Of a stretch of 21,149 nucleotides of DNA, positions 14,220 to 21,149 are shown in pieces. The stretch spans positions 1-21,149 of the IMG/VR virus record IMGVR_UViG_3300009130_002021; one strand, 5' to 3'. The stretch is from a virus. The translations under genes and the position numbers were made by a program. A model generated the notes under the pieces. The model was not told where the DNA came from and ran no database searches. It saw nothing but the letters and a program-made list of their open reading frames with translations. Every line of letters begins with the position of its first letter. The first letter of the stretch is position 1.

Positions 14220-14903
14220 ATGAGTAAAAAAGTATTAAATCATCCCGATAAAGAGGATATGATTAAGAGGCTCTTGGGCGGAGACTCCGTGAAAGAGGTA
14301 GAGAGGTGGCTTAAGGAAAAATACCCTAGATCAAAAAGGCTGCATGTATCCTATATGACTCTTCAGAAATTCAGAGCAGAGCACTTAAACTTAAAAGGAG
14401 ATGTTCTTGGTGATATAAAAAATCGCAGAACAGAGCTTGATAAAGAGACAATAGAGGCTGAGACGAGAATGGTCATACAGAATTCTTCTGCTTATCAACA
14501 GAAGATTGAGGAGATAGCCGAAGGAAAACTCGATGTATCGAAACGGCTTCTTGAGATGGATACCTTGATAAACTCTAGGCTAGAATTCTATTACAATTTG
14601 CTGGAAAATGGAGGTACTCTTCGAGAGGACAAGATTTTTATAGAATATATCAATACCATGAAAGGCTTAATGCAAGACTGGAAGAAGTATGTAGAGGGAG
14701 TCGCAGATAAAAGAATCGAGCATAATATTAATATTAATGTAGTAAATGAGCAGGCAAGGATTTTAAAAGAAACTGTAATTGATGTTCTTACCGAAATTAG
14801 CCCAGAATTAATAACTGTTTTCGTAGAAAGACTTGATATGAAAACGAGAGCACTTACGGGCTCTTATGGAGAGCTAGAGGGAGAGATAATAGATGTTGAT
14901 TGA
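14220..14903 (+). CDS. HTH protein, possible terminase small subunit
   Basis: GGAG lies 5 bases before the ATG. The 227-residue protein has an N-terminal HTH-like segment (about 12-57: DMIKRLLGGDSVKEVERWLKE, then RLHVSYMTLQKFRAEHLNLKG), of the type found in terminase small subunits, where a long-helix DNA-binding domain recognises the packaging site. The central part is long helix (about 60-180), with RTELDKETIEAETRM and QQKIEEIAEGKLDVSKRLLEM, fitting an oligomerising coiled coil. The C-terminus is acidic (GSYGELEGEIIDVD). The large terminase gene lies 5.3 kb downstream, separated by other late genes. No single residue proves the identity; a general DNA-binding regulator is an alternative. 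Confidence 0.88.
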   Translation: MSKKVLNHPDKEDMIKRLLGGDSVKEVERWLKEKYPRSKRLHVSYMTLQKFRAEHLNLKGDVLGDIKNRRTELDKETIEAETRMVIQNSSAYQQKIEEIAEGKLDVSKRLLEMDTLINSRLEFYYNLLENGGTLREDKIFIEYINTMKGLMQDWKKYVEGVADKRIEHNININVVNEQARILKETVIDVLTEISPELITVFVERLDMKTRALTGSYGELEGEIIDVD

Positions 14904-15144
14904 TGGAAAAGCACATAAGGTATTTGATTTTAAAGATATCAATAGCCTAGTTTCTTTTGAGGAGTGGCTCAAGAGCAGTCTTTCAATATATCCTGAAGAC
15001 GACACTATTCCGAGTTCACATATGATATCTTTATTAGAATATCTTCGAGACACTGTGCGAAATCAGAAGGTTATGGAAAAAAGAAAGTGGCTGGAGAAAA
15101 TAGAGCTTTTAATTGAAAGGGTCAAAGAAAGGGCTAAGCAGTGA
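14893..15144 (+). CDS. Small hypothetical protein, helical
   Basis: An 83-residue product overlapping the previous gene by 11 bases, with GGGAG upstream at about 9 bases. The N-terminus is MLIDGKAHKVFDFKDINSL, then helical: FEEWLKSSLSIYPEDD, ISLLEYLRDTVRNQKVMEKR, KIELLIERVKERAKQ. Its stop overlaps the next start (GTGA), so it is probably coupled in translation to the 509-residue gene. Not recognised. Confidence 0.75.
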   Translation: MLIDGKAHKVFDFKDINSLVSFEEWLKSSLSIYPEDDTIPSSHMISLLEYLRDTVRNQKVMEKRKWLEKIELLIERVKERAKQ

Positions 15145-16670
15145 GTGCTAATATAAATATTAATGAGTTTTTTCTAAGAAAGCTTTCTAAAGTTAATTTA
15201 CCCTTTGACTCAGAAGAGTTTGGTATTTTAACAAAAAAGGGAGCAAGGCTAACGGAACTTGGAATAGATTCTGGTGAAAAAATATTGTCGTATAAATTAG
15301 TCAAAGCTGCTGGTCGATCACTCGGAATAGATGTCCCAAGAAGTGTTTACTGTAAGGCTATAGAGCAAAAGGTTTCAAATAAAAATGATGCATATCTAAT
15401 TCTTTTGGAGAATCGAATTAAAGAACGCGGAATAAAAAAGGTTGCGTACCCTAACCCTTTTGGGCAGAATTATGAGATAAAAGAGGAGGTGGATATAAAT
15501 AAATGGTTAAAAACTGTTCATTTAATCTACGACTCCGTACAGAAGGGGCAGATGACAAAGCAGAATGCCTTAGAGTATTATAGTAATTTTTTAGATAAAG
15601 AAAGAGAAGAGGATACTCGGTTTAAAAAGTGGTTTAAATATTACAGTGAAGGAGAGCATCTAAAGTACTCTTCTGATGAGGAGCAAGATATGAAAAAGAG
15701 CGCTATTTATATGAGCAATTTGGGGCAAGGAAGCAGCCCATATACCCATAGTCGAGGCGGGTTCAATATGCCTGGGGATAGTTTTGATGGAGCGACTTTC
15801 GACGAAACAGCAGATAGGTCTAGAGTCGATGCTGATGAAAGTGATGCATTTAGCTCATGGAAGGGCAAGTTGCATGGAGCCTTAAGGCGTATAGATAAGC
15901 TTTTGAGAAGCAAACATATGGATGGGGAAAAATATAAGATGCTAGCAGAACATCTTCTTAACTTAAGTCACCAAGTTCACTGCCTGAAGCTTGCAAGCAC
16001 AATTTCCGACGTAACACACAGGACTGCAAATACCCTTGAGAAACATGGCCAGGAAGACGTAGCAGAAATGCTTGTAAAAATAGCTCAGCAAATACCGGAA
16101 GATGCTGCTATTCCCGCGCCAGAAGAAGCTGTAGCGCCAGAAGAAGCTGTTGCGCCAGAAGAAGCTGTTGCGCCAGAAGAAGCTGTTGCGCCAGAAGAGG
16201 GGACCGCAGAGGCTGCTCCGGACCCTAACGATCCAAAGTCAGCCATACCTTCTGGAGATGATGTTGATCCAGTGGAGCTTAAAGACATAACTCCCGTCCC
16301 TGGTGCAAGAGAAGGCGAATATGAGGAGTTGGCTGGCTCCATAAATCTTGATGATGCAGCAAGAAAGCTCGATGAGGTTGCCGGCATGCTTGCGGATAGA
16401 AGGATAATTAGACAGCTTGCTGAGTTTGATATAATGCTGGATAAGATTGGAATTGCATCAATGTTTCCGGAGCTTGCAGAGTCTCAGAGTAAACTTATTG
16501 ATGCCTTTTCGTACGCACTAACTAGGGTTACGAAGATGATGGGGCAGCTTGCTAATGCAAAATCTATTGCAGACAGTAGGAACGACTTGCCCGGAAGGCC
16601 CGAGCCGCAAGAAGAGTCTTTTGGCGCAGAGGTGCCCCAAGAGGAGCCGCCTCAAGAGCCTGAAGCATAA
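15141..16670 (+). CDS. Putative virion protein with A-P-E-E-A-V tandem repeats
   Basis: The start is GTG 15141 (overlapping the previous TGA), with GAAAGGG upstream. Of the 509 residues, the N-terminal 170 are mixed helix with basic patches. A Gly/Ser/Asp-rich linker (about 190-235) includes TADRSRVDADES. Residues 290-317 carry one copy of the helical motif shared with the neighbours (HRTANTLEKHG). Residues 326-353 are a tandem A-P-E-E-A-V repeat, then Pro/Asp-rich linker. Residues 400-470 are helical (LDDAARKLDEVAGMLADRR, FDIMLDKIGIASMFPEL). The Pro/Glu-rich C-terminus ends QEEPPQEPEA. The overall make-up suggests a flexible structural or scaffold-like protein. Not recognised. Confidence 0.9.
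   Translation: MSANININEFFLRKLSKVNLPFDSEEFGILTKKGARLTELGIDSGEKILSYKLVKAAGRSLGIDVPRSVYCKAIEQKVSNKNDAYLILLENRIKERGIKKVAYPNPFGQNYEIKEEVDINKWLKTVHLIYDSVQKGQMTKQNALEYYSNFLDKEREEDTRFKKWFKYYSEGEHLKYSSDEEQDMKKSAIYMSNLGQGSSPYTHSRGGFNMPGDSFDGATFDETADRSRVDADESDAFSSWKGKLHGALRRIDKLLRSKHMDGEKYKMLAEHLLNLSHQVHCLKLASTISDVTHRTANTLEKHGQEDVAEMLVKIAQQIPEDAAIPAPEEAVAPEEAVAPEEAVAPEEAVAPEEGTAEAAPDPNDPKSAIPSGDDVDPVELKDITPVPGAREGEYEELAGSINLDDAARKLDEVAGMLADRRIIRQLAEFDIMLDKIGIASMFPELAESQSKLIDAFSYALTRVTKMMGQLANAKSIADSRNDLPGRPEPQEESFGAEVPQEEPPQEPEA
16116..16199 (+). repeat. 18-bp tandem repeat coding A-P-E-E-A-V
   Basis: Four full units of GCGCCAGAAGAAGCTGTT (first with GTA; starting at 16116, 16134, 16152 and 16170) and a partial fifth unit (16188-16199). 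The near-identity at DNA level, while neighbouring sequence is unique, points to recent slippage expansion. Confidence 0.95.
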
Positions 16671-16698
16671 GAGATAGGGAACACAACTTGGACGAGAT

Positions 16699-17511
16699 AT
16701 GAATCTAGAGGAAATTTATAAAAATATATTAGATATATCATCTAGTAATTATATATCCGAACCAATGATTGTCGGCGGAATTCCGCGAGATATTTATTTA
16801 AACAAAATTACTAAAACTGATATTGATTTGACGACTAATGATGCAGATTCTCCTAGGCTTGGCATCTCTACATCTATGCAGTTAAAATTAGGCTTTAAAA
16901 TGTTCGAAGACGGCCATGTATCAGTTTATACTGAAGGTAAAGCTCTTGATTTTTCAGGTAATTTTATTTCAGACAAAGCAGTAGGCTTTGCAAAGTCTGA
17001 GTATGGGGTCGAAGACAAGGGCCTTTTCGAGGTGTATAGTAGAGATTTTACTATAAACACTATGCATAAGAAGCTTTTTGAGCATGAGTTAATAGACCTT
17101 ACAGGCTTGGCGGTTAAGGACCTGGAGAACAAGATAATAAGGCCCGTCACCACTTCAGAGATCTGTTTTGAGGATGATTTAAGAAGAATTTTTAGAGCAG
17201 TAAATTTTGCGGCAAGGCTCGGATTCACTATTGATGGAAGCATAATCGATTACGCTAAGAATAATATAAATATATTTTCAAGAGAAATGGGAAGGACCCT
17301 TCGAGATGCTTTTGTTACATCTATAGTTGGTGAGTCTATAAATGAAGATGCAGAAAAAACTTTGGGATATCTTGTGGATATGGGTATACTGTCGCTAATT
17401 CCTCTTACGGGATCTTTTAAGGAAGAGCTTATAAGGAGAAAAATGATAGCAAAATATCTTGATGACTCTATTACTTTAAATGATAAAAGTCTAAGGGACG
17501 TATATGTTTAA
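16699..17511 (+). CDS. Class II nucleotidyltransferase, CCA-adding/poly(A) polymerase type
   Basis: The 270-residue protein matches the N-terminal core of tRNA CCA-adding enzymes and bacterial poly(A) polymerases. Motif A: G26-G27-x-x-R30-D31, then TDIDLTT with catalytic D41 and D43. D84 in KALDFSG could be the third carboxylate. The family motif SRDFTINTM (114-122) is present, as is LIDLTGLAVKDLENKIIRPV (131-150). EDDLRRIFRAVNFAARLGF (158-176) is the nucleotide-recognition motif. It is shorter than the usual 400-residue CCA enzyme; the C-terminal body is reduced to about 90 residues. No strong Shine-Dalgarno is visible (GGACGAG only). It is the sole nucleotide-modifying enzyme in the putative late block; substrate unknown. 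Confidence 0.88.
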   Translation: MNLEEIYKNILDISSSNYISEPMIVGGIPRDIYLNKITKTDIDLTTNDADSPRLGISTSMQLKLGFKMFEDGHVSVYTEGKALDFSGNFISDKAVGFAKSEYGVEDKGLFEVYSRDFTINTMHKKLFEHELIDLTGLAVKDLENKIIRPVTTSEICFEDDLRRIFRAVNFAARLGFTIDGSIIDYAKNNINIFSREMGRTLRDAFVTSIVGESINEDAEKTLGYLVDMGILSLIPLTGSFKEELIRRKMIAKYLDDSITLNDKSLRDVYV

Positions 17512-17552
17512 AAATACTAATACTTTGTTCTTTTAATAGGAAACGTTAAATA

Positions 17553-17987
17553 ATGATCAGAGGAAAAACAAAAATATGTCCCTTTGGACTGTCGGTGCCT
17601 GGCGGATGTATGTCTGCAGGAGGTCCATCTAAGGAGGATGAATCTGCCGTTATATCCAAAATGGTGCCTCTTCACTTGGTTGAAAATGATGAGAAGAGGC
17701 AGGCTGTTTTGGAGGATAATTTAGAGGAAATGCTTTTGGCGGAAACGCCAAAGCAATGCCCATTCGCTGACAGGGTATACGAAGAGAGAGAAGCCGTAGA
17801 TTGCAAGTTTGATGAGAACCAGCAATCTATGCCAGCAGGAAGTGCCGGGTTGAATGGGAGTCCCATGTACCCGCATATAATGATAGGAAATATGCCTAAA
17901 GCTCAATATGGTTATCCTATTAATTATTATTCTGACGATAATGAGAATACAGATGTTTATTATGGAATTTATAGCTTAATAGGATAG
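17553..17987 (+). CDS. Hypothetical protein with paired C-P-F cysteine motifs
   Basis: AGGAAA lies 9 bases before the ATG. The 144-residue product has two similar motifs: KICPFGLSVPGGC (C9, C19) and KQCPFADRVYEEREAVDC (C69, C84). Together the four cysteines could bind one metal ion. The middle (30-65) is acidic helix (DEKRQAVLEDNLEEMLL). The C-terminal third is Gly/Pro/Tyr-rich (GSPMYPHIM, QYGYPINYYSDD). I do not recognise the family, though the spaced C-P-F-G pattern looks deliberate. It lies between the nucleotidyltransferase and an acidic late protein. Confidence 0.85.
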   Translation: MIRGKTKICPFGLSVPGGCMSAGGPSKEDESAVISKMVPLHLVENDEKRQAVLEDNLEEMLLAETPKQCPFADRVYEEREAVDCKFDENQQSMPAGSAGLNGSPMYPHIMIGNMPKAQYGYPINYYSDDNENTDVYYGIYSLIG

Positions 17988-17995
17988 GAGAACAC

Positions 17996-19072
17996 ATGTC
18001 TAATAATTTTAAAACAATAACGATCTTTAAAGAATCTAGTTATAGTGACGCTGTTTCTTTTGCAGAAGATGACCATATTTCTTTTGAGGAAGACGGGTTT
18101 GAGGGTATGTCTCAAGAAGAAATTTTTGGCGCAGGCGCGGCTTCTGCTGATGTAGGGACAGGTGATGAGGGAGTAACTTTTTTTGAAGAAGAGATAGATG
18201 ACCTGAAGGACGCGACCCTTGAAGACATCTTTGAACCTTTTGTGGATGGAGAGGGAAGCCTTGGAGATCTAGGAGAGAGGTTGGAGGATCTTGACGAGGA
18301 TGTGACTCAATTCGTAGAGGAGCATGGTGATACGCCTTTGATAGATCTGTTGCCTGGTGCTGATGACTACCAGCCTGATGATGAGCCAGAGCCTGAAACA
18401 GATTATGCAAATGATAAAGATTTATCTAAGTTTATGAGTCATGTAGATGAGCTATACCCATCTCAGATACCAAAGCATGATGGAACATCCACTGTCGGAT
18501 GTGAAAGAGCGGTGAGCTTCTTGGACCGGTTAAACGGAGATATATCTAGAGCTATACGAGAAGACCATGATAATGTCTTGGATATAGCTAAACTCGAAAG
18601 TGTCAGAGTTAATATTATGAGGGACGTGATAGTCCTAAAGGATCATTTGGGCAAACTAAAAAAGCAGATTAAGGATAGTCACAGCCAAAAGGATTCTAAA
18701 GCATCTTCTGTTCCAAACTGGAAGAGCCCCTCAGGAAGAAGTCTTTCTTACAAGCAGCTTAAGGACACAGAGGAGCTGAAGAAGAAGGCTGCAACTCCAA
18801 ATAATTTGGTTATTGCGGTTTCACCTTTTGAGAGAGCGATATCTGGAATGATGATTAATGCGCATGTCTCTGCTGGACATCCAATGGAGGATGTCTACGC
18901 ATCTTTGAAGAAGAAGTACAGTTTAACAGATCGTGAAGAGCTTTCTATTATGCAATTATGTATGGATAGCGGGTTTCACATTTTTAAAGATAGAGGATCT
19001 TACTCGCCAGGGCCGTCTAAGGATGACGACAACAAGCGCGGGGTCGATTTCGTAAGAAATTATTTTTCATAG
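17996..19072 (+). CDS. Putative late protein with strongly acidic N-terminal half
   Basis: AGGAG lies 5 bases before the ATG. In residues 19-137, 42 of 119 are Asp or Glu and only two are Lys or Arg, so this part is likely disordered or a DNA-mimic/scaffold-like segment. A helical middle follows (about 150-235, CERAVSFLDRLNGDISRAIRE and MRDVIVLKDHLGKLKKQIKDS). A C-terminal domain (about 273-340) reads VSPFERAISGMMINAHVSAG and VYASLKKKYSLTDREELSIM, with a compact helical look. I see no enzyme motif. The stop is followed 12 bases later by the next gene. Confidence 0.9.
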   Translation: MSNNFKTITIFKESSYSDAVSFAEDDHISFEEDGFEGMSQEEIFGAGAASADVGTGDEGVTFFEEEIDDLKDATLEDIFEPFVDGEGSLGDLGERLEDLDEDVTQFVEEHGDTPLIDLLPGADDYQPDDEPEPETDYANDKDLSKFMSHVDELYPSQIPKHDGTSTVGCERAVSFLDRLNGDISRAIREDHDNVLDIAKLESVRVNIMRDVIVLKDHLGKLKKQIKDSHSQKDSKASSVPNWKSPSGRSLSYKQLKDTEELKKKAATPNNLVIAVSPFERAISGMMINAHVSAGHPMEDVYASLKKKYSLTDREELSIMQLCMDSGFHIFKDRGSYSPGPSKDDDNKRGVDFVRNYFS

Positions 19073-19084
19073 GGGTTATATAGC

Positions 19085-19546
19085 ATGGAATTAAAAGAAT
19101 TATCAAAACTAGCAAATCATTTGGATACAAAGGGTCTTCAGAAAGAAGCTGATGTTTTAGACGCCTTTATGAAAGAGGCGGGGTTACTTGTGGACGTGGC
19201 CGCTTGGATAGCCGGAAAGCTATCTGATGAAACACTTTCGCAGATAGCAGCCACGCTGCCCGCAGATCGAATAGCGGAATTAGCCAAGAAAATGGGAGAG
19301 ACAGACAAGGCAAAGCAGGAGAAGGTAATTCAATTGCTGGCCCAAGATGCTGAGATGCGAGAAGTAGCGCTGACAGCTTTGGGAATTCCTCCTGAGTTGG
19401 CAGGCGGCTTGTCAGGCGCTGCCGGTGAACTATTTAGCGAGATTAGCGGTAGTACGCCAGCCGCTAGTGAAGGATTGGTCGATATAGGCGCTGGTGATGC
19501 GGCAGACGAGCCCGGGGCTTTTGATTTAGACAGTATATTTAGATAG
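19085..19546 (+). CDS. Small late protein with one L-D-x-x-G-L motif
   Basis: The 153-residue protein opens with one clean copy of the shared helical motif (residues 3-32: LSKLANHLDTKGLQ, KEADVLDAFMKEAG). Residues 45-120 are Ala-rich helices (IAGKLSDETLSQIAATL, DRIAELAKKMGETD) and could be a membrane-associating or oligomerising bundle. The C-terminus is acidic (GAGDAADEPGAFDLDS). GGGG lies about 9 bases before the ATG. Not recognised. Confidence 0.85.
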   Translation: MELKELSKLANHLDTKGLQKEADVLDAFMKEAGLLVDVAAWIAGKLSDETLSQIAATLPADRIAELAKKMGETDKAKQEKVIQLLAQDAEMREVALTALGIPPELAGGLSGAAGELFSEISGSTPAASEGLVDIGAGDAADEPGAFDLDSIFR

Positions 19547-19604
19547 ACTGCTAGCAGAATTCGGCAAGGCAGGCATTATAAGTATTTTCGACGGAGAGTA
19601 GACG

Positions 19605-20189
19605 ATGAAGGTAAATAGACAAGAATTAACAGAAGAGTATAACACAACCGCTGGTTGGGTTAGGGACTTTTCTAATGGTTTGAGCAAAAATGCCGATTAC
19701 CTTGCTAATCTTCGATCTATAATGAAAAAGAGAAAAGACTTTGATACTATAGACGAGAAGATGGCGGACATGAGGGCTAGAGCAGGCTTTGATCTCATAA
19801 AAAATGTTGATATCTCAGAAGAGGATGTTGCAAAGGAGGCGGGCTGCAGTTGCAATACCTGCGATAAATGCTCGAATAAGTCAGGAAAAGACGCCGATAA
19901 GAAAGATTTGGCCTTGAAATTGAAAGAAGTTATGAGATATATAGGCTCTTTTATAAAAGATAGGCCAGACGCTAGCTATGGAGCTGTAATAACACACTGC
20001 AGAGAGCATCCCCATCTTGGGTTCGATAAGCTTGAGAGACGGCTTAATCATAAGTTTGGAGATGCAGTACGTTCTATTCTTAAAAAGCACGAAAAAGATC
20101 CAGAAGCAGTAGAATATATATCGGGAGCTGATATGACCTCATCACATGATGATGATATGGCCGATTACTATTCTCATGCTAATGGATAA
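19605..20189 (+). CDS. Hypothetical protein with Cys cluster, upstream of terminase
   Basis: CGGAGAG lies 6-8 bases before the ATG. Residues 1-75 are helical and basic (NADYLANLRSIMKKRKD, KMADMRARAGF). A compact cluster C81-S-C83-N-T-C86-D-K-C89 could bind zinc or another metal. Residues 101-162 form a helical domain with RYIGSFIKDRPDASYGAVIT and HCREHPHLGF, ending KFGDAVRSILKKH. The C-terminus is Asp/His-rich. The gene stops two bases before the terminase start. Not recognised. Confidence 0.85.
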   Translation: MKVNRQELTEEYNTTAGWVRDFSNGLSKNADYLANLRSIMKKRKDFDTIDEKMADMRARAGFDLIKNVDISEEDVAKEAGCSCNTCDKCSNKSGKDADKKDLALKLKEVMRYIGSFIKDRPDASYGAVITHCREHPHLGFDKLERRLNHKFGDAVRSILKKHEKDPEAVEYISGADMTSSHDDDMADYYSHANG

Positions 20190-20191
20190 TA

Positions 20192-21149
20192 ATGTCAAAA
20201 GAAAAGAAAACAAATGAAAAGCTTTTTGAGCAGCTTAAAACTGGCTTTTTAGACTTTGATCCAGCTCATTTTGTTCAAAATAACCTTACTTTAGACGGAG
20301 CTAGTTTCCAGGTTCTTGATAACGGCTGGAAATTTATGGCAGAAGTTTATCGACATATAGCTCTTCAGGCTACAAGAAAAGATGGCAAACCAGTAGTTAT
20401 AAAGAAGGGGCGACAGGTTGGGGCGACAGTAATGGCGGGCGCTTTGGACCTCTTCTTTACTAACAGCGGTCTTTTTTGCGACCCGAATATTAGGGTTGTT
20501 CACTTATTTCCCGCTTTAGCCCAGGTCAAAAAGTTTTCCCAAGACAAATTAGAGACGCTGGTAAGAACCTCCAGAGAAGATTTTATAAATAAAAATAAGC
20601 TTGTTAGTCAAAATTCTGTAGATAACTTGACGATGAAGCAATTCAATACCGGAACCTTATGGATAGATAGTCTCGGTTCAGACGGAGATAGGATTCGTGG
20701 TATGACGGCAGATATTGTTTTCTTTGATGAGGTTCAAGACATGTTTGGTCATGCGATTGGTAACGCAACAAAGATTTTGACAGCAGCAAAATATGGTCCC
20801 ACGGGACAGGGGGTCCAAGTATATTTTGGCACCCCTAAGAGCAAAAACTCTTATTTTTCTACAATCTGGGATATGTCTGATCAAAGATATTATCACTTAG
20901 GCTGCATTAACTGTGAGAAGACCTATCCGTTTTATTTGCCAGAAGATGACCGATGGAAGTCTATATGGCTTTACGAAAATACTATACAGTGTCCAGAATG
21001 CGGCACCAAACAAAAGAAGGTCGAGGCGGTAGAAAGAGGCCGGTGGGTATCGTCTAGAGACCCAAGGGAATGCGAGTTTGTCGGCTTTCACATTAATCAG
21101 CTATACATACCTTATTTTACCAGAGAGAATATAGATAAGCTTATGCCTG
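20192..21149 (+). CDS. terL: Terminase large subunit, N-terminal part (runs off the window)
   Basis: The frame stays open to the last base, so the 319 visible residues are the N-terminal ATPase part of the DNA-packaging motor. KKGRQVGAT (71-79) is a Walker A variant typical of terminases, and IVFFDE (175-180, D179/E180) is the Walker B and catalytic Glu. YFGTP (211-215) fits the coupling motif. C238-x-x-C241 and C267-x-x-C270 (CPECG) form a zinc ribbon inserted between the ATPase and the nuclease, the arrangement seen in lambda gpA-type terminases. FHINQLYIPY (299-308) follows. The start is two bases after the previous stop and has no strong Shine-Dalgarno, so translational coupling is likely. 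The nuclease domain is outside the window. Confidence 0.92.
   Translation, partial: MSKEKKTNEKLFEQLKTGFLDFDPAHFVQNNLTLDGASFQVLDNGWKFMAEVYRHIALQATRKDGKPVVIKKGRQVGATVMAGALDLFFTNSGLFCDPNIRVVHLFPALAQVKKFSQDKLETLVRTSREDFINKNKLVSQNSVDNLTMKQFNTGTLWIDSLGSDGDRIRGMTADIVFFDEVQDMFGHAIGNATKILTAAKYGPTGQGVQVYFGTPKSKNSYFSTIWDMSDQRYYHLGCINCEKTYPFYLPEDDRWKSIWLYENTIQCPECGTKQKKVEAVERGRWVSSRDPRECEFVGFHINQLYIPYFTRENIDKLMP

Noticed and set aside
16116-16199. Short regular repeats that might suggest a CRISPR array
   Set aside because: The units are 18 bp, directly adjacent, in frame and without spacers.
16085-16387. Minus-strand open frame with a Ser/Gly/Ala/Thr repeat pattern
   Set aside because: It is the antisense reading of the A-P-E-E-A-V tandem repeat and has no ribosome binding site of its own.
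18036-18410. Long minus-strand open frame rich in His, Gln and Leu
   Set aside because: Mirror of the acidic coding segment on the + strand; all supported genes are on the + strand.

Overview
The window looks like part of a large, AT-rich, double-stranded DNA tailed-phage genome. It may be from an uncultured phage, since no close relative can be named from sequence alone. All 23 supported genes lie on the + strand with tight spacing, short overlaps and strong AGGAG-type ribosome binding sites. Recognisable genes are typical of a phage that carries much of its own replication machinery plus a packaging module: a bacterial-type DNA polymerase III alpha subunit, a phage-type ssDNA-binding protein, a RuvC-like resolvase, a GroEL-like chaperonin, RecA, a DnaG-like primase core and a terminase large subunit. 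I see no integrase, rRNA, tRNA, CRISPR array or insertion sequence. No stretch of 300 bases lacks a gene.

Region 1 (1-11 kb) is the replication and recombination block. After the tail of an unidentified gene and a small helical protein comes dnaE (606-3977). It is followed by three small coupled genes: a zinc-ribbon protein, a protein with one hydrophobic segment, and a helical protein with an acidic tail that could be a recombination mediator. The ssDNA-binding protein (5415-6026) ends at a strong intrinsic terminator. Immediately after the terminator come the RuvC-like nuclease, the GroEL-like chaperonin, RecA, a Cys-rich protein, the primase core and a stand-alone helix-turn-helix protein. 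The HTH gene sits exactly at the switch to the next block.

Region 2 (11-20.2 kb) is a block of mostly unrecognised proteins that I infer to be virion or packaging related, because it ends in the terminase large subunit (20192 to the window edge) and contains a terminase-small-subunit-like HTH protein (14220-14903). A second strong terminator splits it at 14166-14206. Several of these proteins share a short helical motif of the form A-x-x-L-D-x-x-G-L-x-x-x-x-D-x-L-D. A class II nucleotidyltransferase (CCA-adding/poly(A) polymerase type) is embedded here, which is unexpected.

The most interesting points are: the motif family spread across late proteins (three copies in one protein, single copies in two others); the embedded nucleotidyltransferase; the divergent chaperonin with a proline-rich tail instead of the Gly-Met tail; two terminators that abut the next gene with almost no room for a promoter; and a DnaE whose PHP domain keeps all nine metal-ligand positions.
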